In this document: positions 52,401 through 64,000 of the stretch, piece by piece
Layout: every line of letters begins with the position of its first letter
How positions within the stretch are numbered: position 1 is the first letter of the stretch
Source of the DNA: Phallusia mammillata
Lineage: Eukaryota > Chordata > Ascidiacea > Phlebobranchia > Ascidiidae
DNA length: 64,000 nucleotides
Assembly: GCA_003260075.1 (NCBI GenBank)
Contig: QLIY01000392.1
Location: forward strand, 1 to 64,000
Reading direction: 5' to 3'
Program-made: the position numbers and the translations under genes
Notes under the pieces: model-generated
What the model saw: only the letters and a program-made list of their open reading frames with translations
Databases searched by the model: none
What the model was told of the DNA's origin: nothing

Positions 52401-55268
52401 CTGTGCCATCTGAAGCACTTTAACAGTCCAACGTAATTTCAACCTATTTTGTGGTTTGGCACTGTTTGTTTAGTGCTTCCCACAAACCAGACTCTATGGA
52501 AACATAAAATCTACTGCTGTGTTTTTCTTGCATATAGTTCACTATTTGTAGTTTGCCAACAAATAAATGTTTTTTTTCTAAAATTTTCACTTAGCATCAC
52601 CTCATGCTTCTAGGTAATACAAGGAATTTTGAAGTACTGGCCGCAAACATGCAGTTCCAAGGAAGTAATGTTTTTGGGTGAACTGGAGGAAATACTTGAT
52701 GTAATAGATCCTACACAGTTTGGGAATGTTCAACCTGATATTTTTCATCAACTGTCAAAGTGTGTTGCAAGCCCTCACTTTCAGGTACCAATTCATCTTT
52801 CATGTTTGTTTGTTTTTTATTTTTTTAACATATGAAATGGACATTATATGTATATATATTAACGTAATGTTTCTCCATCATTTTTACTAAAATGTGTTGT
52901 CTAATAAAACTTAAATGCTGCAATTATTCTATTTTTATGTACTTCTTTCACTTGTTTACATTGCAGAAAGTGTTCGTTCACTTTTTGTAATGAGCATGTG
53001 TGTATCCATTTTATGCAGTATTAAATACCACAATTATACGAATTATCTTAAAATCTTGAAGTGGTAACTTTGATCTTTATACATCTTTGCAATACTGATT
53101 TCTGCAATCCTGGTTGTGTTTATTTCATAGACATGTTACATAAGTAAACACATGTTCACTTGCCCGTCCAGCTGCTAACTGTGTTTTGATGGGTTAAAAG
53201 GTTGCTGAAAGAGCTTTGTACTTCTGGAATAATGAGTACATCCTCAACCTGATTGAAGAAAATTCCTCAACAATTCTTCCCCTCATGTTTCCAAGTCTTT
53301 ACCAAATTTCCAAAGAGCACTGGAATCAGTAAGTTATTGTCATCATGATATTCAAGTATGTGCCTATTCAAGTATGTTAGGGATGAAGCCACCTACCTTT
53401 TCTGTTATGGTAGGCATATAAATTTATTGAAACGAATAACGAATTTCGTTTTAACGAATTGTCTTAAAAACACTGTTAAACATAGGTGCAATTGTATATG
53501 TTACAGAATTCAATGTACAGTATAATTTTTTGGCAAAATTTTATCATACAATAAAACATTGTAAGAATCAGATTTGGTTGCACTTATCTTATCAATGGCC
53601 AGTTGTTCTGAAGGTAAATGGGTGCATGGTATCAATTTTATAAACAGTAGTCCTTAAAACTTATGACATACTTCTGAGTATCAATGTACACATAATGTCT
53701 ATAAATTCCAGTTTACAATAACATGTGTAGGCGCCAAACTGGTAATGCGTCAAATTCCTTTACATAAAACACACAGTAGATCACTGTTTCAATTCGCGTA
53801 GCCTTTTGGTGTATCCTGTCAGGAGATATGCCTTTAACGCGACGTTTCGACCGGCCTCTTGGGCAATAAAAAAGCAGCTAGGCTTGACGCTCGGCAAACA
53901 GACGGCCCTCGTCAGTCTTCCAGTGCTTCGCCCAGGCCTTGATTTATTTCCTGCCCGAAGGATTGCGTTTGTACAAATACAGTGTTTGTGCGATGTAACA
54001 ACTCTCTTTTGCGCACACTCTGTGGTTGTTAAGACTCCAAGATGAGGTATGGGTCATTGCAATTTATTTGTGCCTTACGTCACGTTCTCATGTACCCTGT
54101 TTGTTTGTGCACGCGCAAGAATTATTGCTTGTGATATCACAACATTTTGTGAAGGGAAGCGCTTTGTTGTTGTTGATATTGCGCATGAATCTGTTATACA
54201 CCAGAAAAACCGCAAGGCGCCAAAAGTCGGTAGCATTCACGTTATCAGGATAGACTTTAATTTGTCCATGTCGAACACTTGCAAGCTCGAAAGTCCGTTG
54301 TGGGGGGGGGGGTATTGGGCATGAATCTGTTATACACCAGAAAAACCGCACGGCGCCAAAAGTCGGTAGCATTCACGTTATCAAGATATACTTTAATTTG
54401 TCCATGTCGAACACTTGCAAGCTCGAAAGTCCGTTGTTATTGGACAGACTGCTAAGCATTATACCACTATTGACTCATCTATTGCCCGTTCTTTGAAGTT
54501 AAGCGGATCAATCTCATTTACCCTGGCCACAATTCCTCTTAAATAGCGCGTGACGTTATATTTATAACAGCCTGAGCAATTTAATCGCCAGCTAAACGCT
54601 TGAGTTTGTTGCTGCTGTAACCACACCCGTTATGAAAACAAAGTCAGATTGTTTATTTTCAAAACACCGCCCACAGTCTAAAATTCAACAGCTGTTTTTC
54701 AACAAAACATTTCACTGTGCTTGAAACCATATGTTCTAAGTTGCTTTTTTATTAGAACGATTGTGGCATTGGTGTATAACGTACTCAAGACCTTCATGGA
54801 GATGAACAGCGAAATGTTTGACAGTTTGACTGCTTCCTACAAAGCGGAACGACAAAAGTGAGTGCCCATTGTTTTTCGATTGTTGACCTTCTCTTCAACT
54901 CTTATAGGTGGATGTAATTGAACTTTGTCGCTTAAAACTTTGAAACTTTCTCTCAATCAGTATGCACCATTTGAGATAAATTCACTCTTCAGCAGAAATA
55001 TGCACTGGGCAAAGTAATCTAAAAATTGTCTGCTCAGTGACGACATTGCACTGATGTTTATCCAAGTTAGTTTTTTAAGTCACGTGTTTGCCGGCGAAAA
55101 TAAACGCTGCTTATCGGTGTTCATGCGAAAGCAACTTCTAACTGTTATGTTTGGTCTCTTTGTTTATCCTCTAAAAGGGAACAAAAGAAAGAGAAAGAGC
55201 GTGATGATTTGTGGAGAAAGTTGGATGATCTGTGCGTTAAAAAGAAAAAGCGAATGAACTCTACTTGA
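46492..55268 (+). CDS. PPP2R5E: PP2A regulatory subunit B56 (PPP2R5, epsilon-like)
   Basis: B56/B' subunits give the PP2A holoenzyme its substrate choice through a HEAT-like solenoid that binds LxxIxE motifs. Exons: 46492-46651, 50058-50152, 50408-50509, 50738-50839, 50907-50999, 51128-51258, 51364-51423, 51490-51598, 51682-51735, 52614-52784, 53201-53328, 54756-54857, 55178-55268 (TGA); 465 residues. Near-invariant B56 blocks are present: [131 protein letters not shown] and [15 protein letters not shown]. The short N-terminus with RRSQSSSNF and the short Lys-rich tail without a long extension favour the epsilon/alpha branch. The first in-frame ATG is used; a second ATG lies 11 codons later. 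Intron 1 (3.4 kb) carries a 1 kb hAT element with a perfect duplication. The epsilon assignment is less certain than the family. Confidence 0.92.
46868..47908. mobile_element. 1-kb hAT-type element with perfect duplication
   Basis: Ends CAGGGATGGGCAAACTACGG and AAGTTTGCCCCACCCCTG; ATCTACAT at 46860-46867 and 47909-47916. GCGGCCC motifs occur near both ends. No intact transposase frame. The interior contains a duplicated block round a G-run. In PPP2R5 intron 1. Confidence 0.9.
47197..47206. other. G10 run inside a hAT element
   Basis: Left copy about 47087-47196, right copy 47207-47316. Confidence 0.7.
50603..50612. other. G10 run in a PPP2R5 intron
   Basis: Left copy about 50530-50602, right copy about 50617-50691. 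Confidence 0.7.
54302..54312. other. G11 run in a PPP2R5 intron
   Basis: Left copy about 54174-54301, right copy 54313-54436. Confidence 0.7.
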
Positions 55269-58107
55269 GACCGTCGCTTACGCTTTCCTAAAATCGCTAC
55301 AGCGACCAACAGCATCTGTGTTGTCTATTGACTTTCTGTGGTTTGTATTTTTAAATTTTTTGTGCGTTGGTAAAGATGTATTTTCTGCACAACCTTTGTG
55401 CTGATTACGTCACTACGTCACCTAATATGGTTCCAACAAATTTTTTGTAGATATTTTGTTCTTTTAGCCTTAAAATACGATTTCAATACTTGGCTCATGT
55501 ATGAACTTCATTGTTTTGCACCCGGGCATTATTTATAGCCAGCTTTACACCGTGTTTTTGTACGTATTATGTGGTGGATTTCCGCTGCTGTTTCTTATAT
55601 ACGCCTCCCCAAAGTTCACAACAGCATATAGGGGCCACATAAAACTTGAAAATTACTTAACTATTTTGAAATGCAGGACAAATCTAAACATGCTGCTTGA
55701 TTTATTTCACATTTAACTCACAAACTAATGGCTTTGTTGGTCGGCCGAAAAAAAGCATTTAAAACAAACAGCTGTAAAAAATGTGAATACCCGCACTTGG
55801 ATTGGCCGATTTCGCCTTTATGTTGTACTTTTTAAACTTTTTTTTATTCGCGTGCCTTGTAACATTTCATCACGACGACTTTTGTTGAAATCGTGCAAAC
55901 TGTAAGCATCGTAGTCCTCGTCATTTTCTCGTTTTTTAAGGTCACAAAGTCTCTGTAACTTTTACTTTTTTATGTTGTAACTAAACATGAAAACACGACA
56001 CATGATATAATTTATCATTGGATTTGTACTTCATTTTTGTCCAGAGGTCTTTAAAGTTCGTCAACAATTTTGTTTATTTTTTTGTTGAATTGTTTCGGGG
56101 CCTGGTATGAAGATACGACAGTTTGATTTGGTGAAAATATACGAATAACCTGTCAGCTACCGCTGTCCGAATTGGAATAGGTGTTGTCAAGGGTTATGAA
56201 GTATATTTGCTTTGTATTATTTCGACAAAGCATGTTTGTGACATTTATTGGCAAATTTAAAAGAAACCTGTGCGGTAACCGGCCTTTTCTGTTCTACGCC
56301 GCCATTTACCCCAAAAAAACGTCAAAGTTCAATTTATTTACGTTAAAGTATTGGAAAGTTGCTTTTTATCCATTTTTAAGTTTTTGTTTCTCAGTCAAAA
56401 TACCTGAAAATCGCTGATGTCCAAATTAACATGTCGTGTCACATTTGTGTTGTTTTCGATGCATCAAGGTGCTGTTAATGCCTCTTCATACAGATGCACG
56501 CATCACCCCAAGTACGCAGATTTTTTCCACCCTTTTATTGGTGTTGTTTATAGTGTGCTGGTTTCATTGGTTTTTGTCGTGCGTTGTAGATGTTCCTGTT
56601 GTCAGTAGTGAATTTTAGGTCAATAGCTATTTTGTGTCGCGCGTAGTTTCTAGTCACGTGATGTGTACACTGTGTATGACGTCGGAGCGCGGTTCGACTT
56701 GAATTCTTGCTCCACAGCACACTCTCGTGGCAAGCCGATTTCGGCTTTTCTGAATCGTCATATTTTTTGTCATTGTCAACCGCCGCCAGTTCTTGTTCTT
56801 ATAAGATGTTCTTACGTTGTCGCCGGTAAAGTTGATTCTTCATGTACGCTTGTTTCATTACGAAATAAATAATTTTTAAAAAATATTTGCGGTTGAATTA
56901 AACAGTGTTGCGCCAGAGAATAATTAGATTAGAATCTTTATGTTATAAATGAAAAAATTATCACACGGTATTTGGTTTCACAGGTAGCCTTACGTGGTCA
57001 GGCAACACATTCACTGTTAAACTTAGGTATAAAACATTGTTTGAAAAGCAACCAAAATAAGTACATAGGATAATTTTCCTGGATACTATTATCTGCATGT
57101 CTAAAAGGAGTCAAAACAAAGTAGATTTATTATTATTGTATTATAGTTTCCCGCGCTCTTGGGCGCATTGGGCAGCAAGATTGTACCACTTTTTCTGTCT
57201 TTTGCGATAGCCTTTATATCTTCTTCATGTTTAACCTTCCAATTTCCAGATCTTTGCTCCCTCTTTGCAAATTGCTATCTTAATAATTATTGTCATAGCA
57301 AAAGCCTATGCTCTGTTGTGCCAACGTTTGGAAATTAGAAGGCCTGACCTGTGAGTTGTTAGTAGCTCTTGTGTTAGTAGGTCTATCGATTTCAACTGTA
57401 AATCGGACAGCAAGCGCGTTGAGCGACGCTTATTATTTCCATTTAGTTGTAGGTGATACGTGCTGAATGAAAAAATTAATAAATTGACAACTGCTGAATT
57501 TTCACATCGACGCCAATCGTTTAAGCGAGTCTTTCTACAACTAATGATAACTTATATAACAAGTGTAGAAAAAATAGAACGATTTTATTAATTTTGCTTT
57601 TGCGGCACTCAAAGAAAAAATAGGTTAATTTGAATACCGCATATCCCGAAGGTGGGCAACCTTTTTGCATGCGCGGGCCAAAAAGTAGTGATATAGGGTA
57701 TTGCGGGGGCGGGCCGCAATGATGGTCATGCAATAACATAGCAGCGTAAGCAAAGTCAAATACACAATGATTTTGTCCTTGTACGTCACAAGACCTAACT
57801 ATCAAGAATAATGCAATAACTCTTTGTTACTAAAATCTGATTTAACATATACAGCCTGTCCGGCCGTTTAAAATAAAATACGTGTCGCCGGCCGCTTAAA
57901 AGTTGCGGGCCGTAGGTTGCCCACCCTTGGATATGCATTGAAATATTTATTGACCAGAGTCCAGACCAAAATTCACGAACACAATGGGGACCGCCCCCGT
58001 TCGTTTCGTTCATGGTTACGATTACGAATTCGTTTAATTGTTTACTTTCGTCAGATTTTTTTAGTCTGCTGCTGTAGGATTCTGCGTAATTTAATTTTCC
58101 TCTTATA
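55269..58107. other. PPP2R5 3' region and SHPK upstream region
   Basis: Mostly AT-rich, with no gene recognised. AATAAA at 56864-56869 is one candidate polyadenylation signal. A hAT element occupies 57647-57928, ending about 180 bp before the SHPK ATG. Confidence 0.5.
57647..57928. mobile_element. hAT-type MITE upstream of SHPK
   Basis: Inverted ends CGAAGGTGGGCAACC and GGTTGCCCACCCTTG, with GCGGGCC next to each. Flanking GCATATCC / GGATATGC are inverted, not direct, so the exact ends and target duplication are unclear. Confidence 0.7.
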
Positions 58108-58250
58108 ATGTACAGTTTGGGAATAGACATTGGCACAACGTCAGTAAAAGTTACCATCGTGAACAATGAAAATTCTGTGGTATGTTATGTTATTTTCTCT
58201 CCGATTGTTTGTTTTTGTCCTTCATTAAAAAGAGACCTTTTTGCAACAAA

Positions 58251-58296
<46 letters not shown>

Positions 58297-61055
58297 GCAT
58301 ATGCTACAGCCGCTACAGCGGTTCGATTAAACGAGTTTCAGATAAAGTTTTTGTATTGTTTACAGATAGCCAGCAAATCTTTGTTTTCTAATGCAAACAT
58401 TGAAAGCAAGTTGCATCCAGACCACATTGAACAGAGTGTATCAAAAATATTTGAAACACTAGACAAGTCTTTATGTGCAATAAGTCAGGAAATTGGACAA
58501 GAAATAAAGCATGTAAAACACATTGGTAAGCAACCATATATTTGTTATTATCCAACACAAAAAGCTTGGTTTAGGATGAGTTTTTAAAGTGGTTTGTGGA
58601 CAAATGCATGGCTGTGTGTTGTGGGACAGCAACACTAGGCACCAGATTCAAAACAGTTGTGAAAATGTTTCTAACCTAATCACATGGAGAGATCAAAGAT
58701 GCACTGTGGAATTTTTAGAATCACTACCTGTGTCACAAAATTCTACAAACTTGTCAACTGGTAAAGCCACAAACTTAAATTTGACTGGTGTTTAAGTTTT
58801 AAATGAGCTGTTTTATTAGGCTTTGGCTGTGCTACCCTGTTATGGATGAGGCAAAACTGCTGCAAATTTTTAGAGAAGTTTGATTCTTGTGGAACCATTG
58901 CTGATTATGTTGTGGCAGTGTTAACTGGCTATTCTAAACGACTAATGTGTTACCAAAATGCAAACAGCTGGGGTTATTTTAATGTTCAATCTCAAAAGTG
59001 GGACCTTTCTGTGTAAGTTTTATTATTTAGGCCTTCACAACGAAAAATTTTGGTTGAAATCATAAGTCATTTATAAAACGTTTTCTTGCTAAAAAATTAT
59101 GATTTTTTTAACATGCTCTTGTAGTGGCTATTTTTAAAATAGTAACATTGATTCATTAGAACTGTGAACAATCTTTGATAGTGTAGCATTGATTATGATT
59201 TGTTTTAAGTATCATGATTTTGCCACCATTCATAGCATTATTGTTATTTAGTGGTGTTGTGCTATCAGAACATTTTTTGTCAGTAAAGGTCCTTTTGGAT
59301 AAGCATCTTCATAACAGTTTAACATGCTAGCAACCAAATATTCTTTCTATATCCCTTTCTTTTGATTACATACTTTTAGAAAAGCCTTGCATGGTTAAAA
59401 TACACCAGCAAATATTTTTGTTATCTTTTATACCTCATGCACGAGTTTAAAACCTTTTCTCGTTATCTGCTACAAAACTTAAAAGACAAATTTGTTATCT
59501 ATTCATTATTACACAAAACACGTTGTTAATTTTTTTGTCGGTAGGTGGCGCTGGAAGGTAATAGTTTCCAGATCGGCATACATTGGCGCATTTTCAAAGT
59601 TATTGAAAATGCAACAAATAATCTAATGTGTTAATACTCTGCACAGAATGAGGGAAGCAAACTTTCCTTTGGAAATATTACCGGAAGTAGTAGCACCCGG
59701 GATCATTGTAGGAAAACTTGCACACCAATGGCATGGAATACCAACGGAAGCACACGTTTACGTTGCATTGGGCGACTTGCAGTGTTCCGTAATGGCTTGT
59801 AAACCTAAAGAAAACGAAGCAGGTCGTGTTTTTGACTGTTCATATTTTGATAGACGTTGCACCGTTTTTGACGAAAAATTTGTTGTTTTTTAGTGGTAAA
59901 TGTGAGTACATCGGCTCAAATCTCAATGGCAGTTCAGCATGAAACTTTAGCAATTCACAGAACTCAAGGTGGAAATACGAATTACGTGATGGTGGAAATG
60001 CTTTTTTAAATTGTTTTGAACCAATTTTATATCTACGTACATAGTTTTAAGACCAACGCTAAATATTTTGCTCAACCAGCAGATAAAAATGTTCATCGTT
60101 TTAGATGATTCTGGTAAATCACCAGTCGTTCGTGTTCCGTACTTTGGTGATCGCGATTTAATTACCTACGCCTCGCTGAACGGAGGTGCTGTGTTTGCCG
60201 AATATGTCCGACTACTCAGGGATTGGACACAGAAGTTTGTTCCTGACGTTACCGAAGGTGACATTTACTCACGGTTATTGGAGGAAACATCTGAACAGCA
60301 TGCTGATTCAGGTACAGTAAAGATATAAACTTTTACCACTCCTGGGTAGTTGATGGCTTCAGAAATACGCTTTTGCACTAAACTATTTGATTGATTGGTT
60401 TATGGCACATATTAAGTATTCACGTTTAAAATCTCAAATTTAGTTTGCCAAAACACAAGCTCATGCAGTGTTCGCAGAACACTTTGCAGGTTAAAAACAA
60501 CAAAATGTTCAAAGAAGTTTGGTTGCAACCTAAAAACTGATTGTCAATTGTGTTTGGTAATAAATGCTATAAAAAAGTTTTTGCGCCAAACCTCAAAAAA
60601 CATCACGGTACATTAGCAACAGTGGTAAAAAATCACTACTATGGAGCATTACATAATAAATATTTTGTGTAAAACATCTGTTATCGCCCGTGTTGGCAGG
60701 CAACAAAAGAAAAATGACGTTCTCACCTACTCTATTCGGCGAACGCCATGCACCTGACCTGAAAGCGGCGTTACACAACATCGACGCTCCACACTTCAAT
60801 GCGCCGGAAATCGGTCGAGCGATCGCCGCTGGAATTCTGAGAAACCTACGCTCAGTTTTTGACAGCGGAACACGTAACGAGTTGTTGAAGGTAGCGCACG
60901 TGTGGGCGTGCGGGAGCGTTTTCACTCGAAATCGATTTTTCCGTGAAGAAATTACGGCGTCGGTGTTTGACGACGTAAACGTATCCTTTTCCCGAAACGC
61001 CGATGCAGCATATGGTGCGGCAATATCCATCATCAGCGAAGTTGCAATGAAATAA
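58108..61055 (+). CDS. SHPK: Sedoheptulokinase (FGGY kinase, CARKL/SHPK)
   Basis: SHPK phosphorylates sedoheptulose to sedoheptulose-7-phosphate, feeding the non-oxidative pentose phosphate pathway. Exons: 58108-58179, 58366-58525, 58590-58760, 58820-59012, 59647-59822, 59894-59968, 60105-60311, 60700-61055 (TAA); 469 residues, close to the 478 of human. The FGGY architecture is clear: an N-terminal phosphate-binding loop (LGIDIGTTSVKVTIV), substrate strand VVCGQMHGCVLW, TWRDQRC, YVALGDLQCSVMAC, NVSTSAQISM, RVPYFGDRD, and the C-terminal ATPase half with PTLFGERHAPDLKA and HVWACGSVFTRNRFFREEI. Exon 3 is entered through AAAG at 58589, which alone preserves the frame. AATAAA follows at 61110-61115. 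A TA microsatellite lies in intron 1. No lesion is visible. Confidence 0.9.
58254..58294. repeat. (AT)n microsatellite
   Basis: About 20 AT dinucleotides in SHPK intron 1. Confidence 0.9.
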
Positions 61056-64000
61056 ATTTTCAAGGGAATAATATTGCCATGCTTTGCAAAATTTATAATC
61101 TTTCAGGCAAATAAATTTGCAATAGATTCCTTTGATTTTTTTTATTTTCTTGGCGGTTAAAACGTTTCCTAACTATATATGATTTTGCACTGATTCTGTC
61201 ACTTAACAAACGAAACCATTCGGGTAAAACGAACGGACATAATAATACATTTCACTTTCTTGTTGTTTCACCACTGGTATGCAATTTTCAATTTTCGTGC
61301 AAATTTATGCAAAAGGAGCGTTTTATTATGGTTGTGTAATTGCAAGGCAAACCATCGGAACCAGAGCAATCACATGCAACCAATACCAGCTTCTGCTGTG
61401 GTTGCTATGCAAGCGATCGGAAATTTCCATGCCAAATTACACGGATCCTGGCACTGTTTTCCGGAATCTCATTCGCGGTCAGTCCATCCGCTTCATTATT
61501 GCCCGTCACTTATATCCCAACTGTGCAGCTCTTGTCGATGGTTTGATTTCGCCCGCGTCTTGGCATCAATTCATGTCGAAGGCACTGTTCCTTGTGATCC
61601 GGTGTTTCATTGATAATGGAAATGTCCCTGCAAACGCATGTAGCGATTTGGGAAATGGTTTAACCCAATTTCTTAAGTGCTTTTTTATTCTTATGAATCT
61701 GCAATTAAAGCAAACCCTAACGTACAAAATAATCAAAGTGTTGGTATGTTTGTGACATAAGTAAACAGAAGGAAGTTGCTTTGGACGATACCTTTTGTAA
61801 AGAAACAAACAACAGTCGAAAGAATATTTCCATCAGCACCATGCCTTTCCATCTGCACACTGGCCCAAACGATTGTTTACCGACAAGCAGGTTACATTGT
61901 TACCGACAGGTGCAAGTGCAATTTCGCCCGATCGCGGTTCGCTAATTCCTCCAATAGCAACTCGTGATTGAAACACAACAACAATTATCTTGGCGCCCTG
62001 TGTATGGAGGCACGAAACTCACTCATGCCTGAACGTGCTCAGGCACTTGTTTGGTTTTAATTGACGCTAAAAACGTACAACCACGAAACTACCGATCCAA
62101 ATGCAGCAGGTATCAAGTGTAGCGAGTATTCCAGCATGTATTCAGAGAACGACTTCTAGACTGAATTTCTCCACACGTTTTGCTATTTAAAGCTGTTGTT
62201 TTGACTTTGCGTGCGGTTTGTGGTCATATGGCTTCGCTGATTAGCTTGAGGGCTTAAGATTTTTGGATTAGTACATTTTTTAAAAGTCGTGTCCAAGCGG
62301 ACAATGCGCTCATCAAGATCTAAACAAAACAATTTAACGCTTTTACAAGAGCATGTAACAAATTTGTGTAGTCATTGCGAAAATAAACTAAACGTAGTTT
62401 GAAGAAAACCGCACTCGTTTGATGTAAGATTCGTTGTGATTTCCATATCGATTAATCGAATCAACGGCGTATGAATTCAGTTTTCCCACAGCTTTGTCCT
62501 GTGCCCGACACGTGACAACATGTTGTCCGCAATGTCATCGTCGAGACAAGGTTTCCCGAAATGATACAGGTCTTCAATCCGTTTACATTCACTCTCCACA
62601 CGTGCCGACACTTCTTCCCGTTGTGTCAACTCGCTTTTGGCGGCCACAAGCAACGAGCCACGCGGAAACGAAACCTCCATTCTGTAACACCTGTTATAGA
62701 CGCGAATCATTTAGCTTTGTCTGTCTTGGCGCGCGAAAGGCGATTACCACTTGCGGTCGTATTTCAATCAAGGAATTAATCGGACATGTTTTGACAATTT
62801 GTGTTTATCCATTGTATGACTCTTGTTTGTGGTAAGGCGCGATGAGCATCCATCATCTTATTTACCTCATCTCCACATGTCGCAATCTTGGTAAAAATGT
62901 GCATCCAATTCAAAGCAATTTATCCACTTATGCATTAAAAAACTCGATTTTGCAAAGCAGAGCAATTCTGTACGTGAGAAACCGGTATCATCAACTGCGA
63001 AAAATATGCCCGAGGAGGTTGCCTCGTGAGAACCGACTTGATAACGTAAACTCTGTATTCATGGTTCAAAAACATCGCAACCACGACTTTTGTCAGCGGA
63101 TGCCCGTGTGGTTTACGGGATGTCCGAGAAAGTGTTGCAAATAATTGCCCTTACAAGACCGCGATTTCGGGTTCCCGAACGATGCTGTCTTTCTTTAATT
63201 CGTGATTAGTTTATTTATTTTATTTGTCACTTGGAATTAAACGACGGTCCAAGTTTTTTTTAATTATATTTTGCTACCTCGATGTCAAGTTGTCCTGGAA
63301 AACTATTTGAATAATTACGGGTCTGGGTTTTTTTATGACAAGCAAAAAAGCATTTAGGATGACAAAGATATCAATTTAATATTCACCAAGCTGAAATTTC
63401 CCATAAAGCAGGATACCATTATAAAATCTGCTTATTATTGCGTTTTTTAAAAACAATTTTCTGTTTGTAAAACAACAACATAAAAAGTAACTTAACCATA
63501 TTTTAAAGGAAAAATCAACGAAGAAAGTCTTCCTGATAAGTGGCAATGGGTGATGTCATAGTTTACATATTGCTCGAATGTCCATTTTATTATGATGGTG
63601 TCGATTGTGTACGACGATACGTTTTTTTAAACGTCTTCATAGGTTGTGATTCACGACTCAGGTGTGAGAATTGGCATTCCAACAGACTTTCAAGGGATTC
63701 CACACAAAACCCGTGATTCACCCTGAAGAGTTGGTTGGACCCAACACCCATTACAAGCGTCGGTACTAGAAACACACGCGTTCTGATGTGAAAGCTCCTG
63801 TCCCAAATTGTTTTCTTGGACCAACAGAGGACGATGTTTGTGTTGTCGCTGACATTTTCGAGTCGCGTTTTTGCTTGCTCATTGAGGCGGAGGCTATCAA
63901 GGCCCGTTGGCGACATATTTATTCATAGATTGTCATTGACTTCTGATGGCCCGTGACGAACCGTCCAGCTCCCTTGCTTGAAGGCAAACTCGCTTTGATC
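61056..64000. other. Unassigned region with overlapping open frames on both strands
   Basis: No homology recognised. The main open frames are + 61279-61755 (158 codons), + 62494-62835, - 62477-62710 (ends ...ADNMLSRVGHRTKLWEN) and - 63590-63916 (108 codons). All frames read almost equally protein-like, and no chain of good splice sites links them, so I assign no CDS. Part of a gene continuing beyond the right edge is possible. Confidence 0.35.

Noticed and set aside
61279..61755. 158-codon plus-strand frame as a real gene
   Set aside because: Two other frames and the opposite strand read equally well here; no family match. Kept only as an unassigned region.

Overview
This is a eukaryotic, AT-rich window carrying seven intron-rich protein genes, many non-autonomous DNA transposons and no recognisable RNA gene. 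No host-specific marker is visible. Short introns, vertebrate-like gene content (HAUS6, CCDC9, TTC6, MEMO1, a B56 PP2A subunit, SHPK, an AGXT2-like phospho-lyase) and a few-percent difference between apparently allelic copies point to an invertebrate deuterostome, most likely an ascidian (Ciona-like). That placement is inference.

Layout. 336-6885 (+): 3' part of HAUS6, whose 5' end lies outside the window. 10548-15946 (+): complete CCDC9-like gene. 17010-31621 (-): complete 34-exon TTC6-like TPR gene, convergent with CCDC9. 35502-40569 (+): PLP-dependent ETNPPL/PHYKPL-type phospho-lyase, divergent from TTC6. 42707-45385 (+): MEMO1. 46492-55268 (+): PPP2R5 (B56, closest to epsilon). 58108-61055 (+): sedoheptulokinase SHPK. 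61056-64000 could not be assigned. Exon chains were built by hand from splice sites and reading phase, and they close without a frame error. The genes do not form a pathway; this is an ordinary set of neighbours.

Transposons. At least eleven short hAT-like elements are visible. Most have CAGGGG/CAGTGG/TAGGGATGGG-type ends and 8-bp target-site duplications. One long inverted-repeat (foldback, MULE-like) element has a 9-bp duplication. Most sit in introns or just outside genes.

The oddest feature is a set of 29 uninterrupted runs of at least 10 G, all on the + strand, with no C-run of that length. Nearly all are exactly 10 G, or 10 plus a native flanking G. Most separate two almost identical copies of the flanking sequence. 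Two pairs differ by presence or absence of a hAT insertion, and several hAT right ends vanish into a run. I read these as assembly gaps (minimum size 10) written as G, flanked by unmerged overlapping allelic contig ends, not as a biological repeat. The many apparent local tandem duplications should therefore not be taken at face value.
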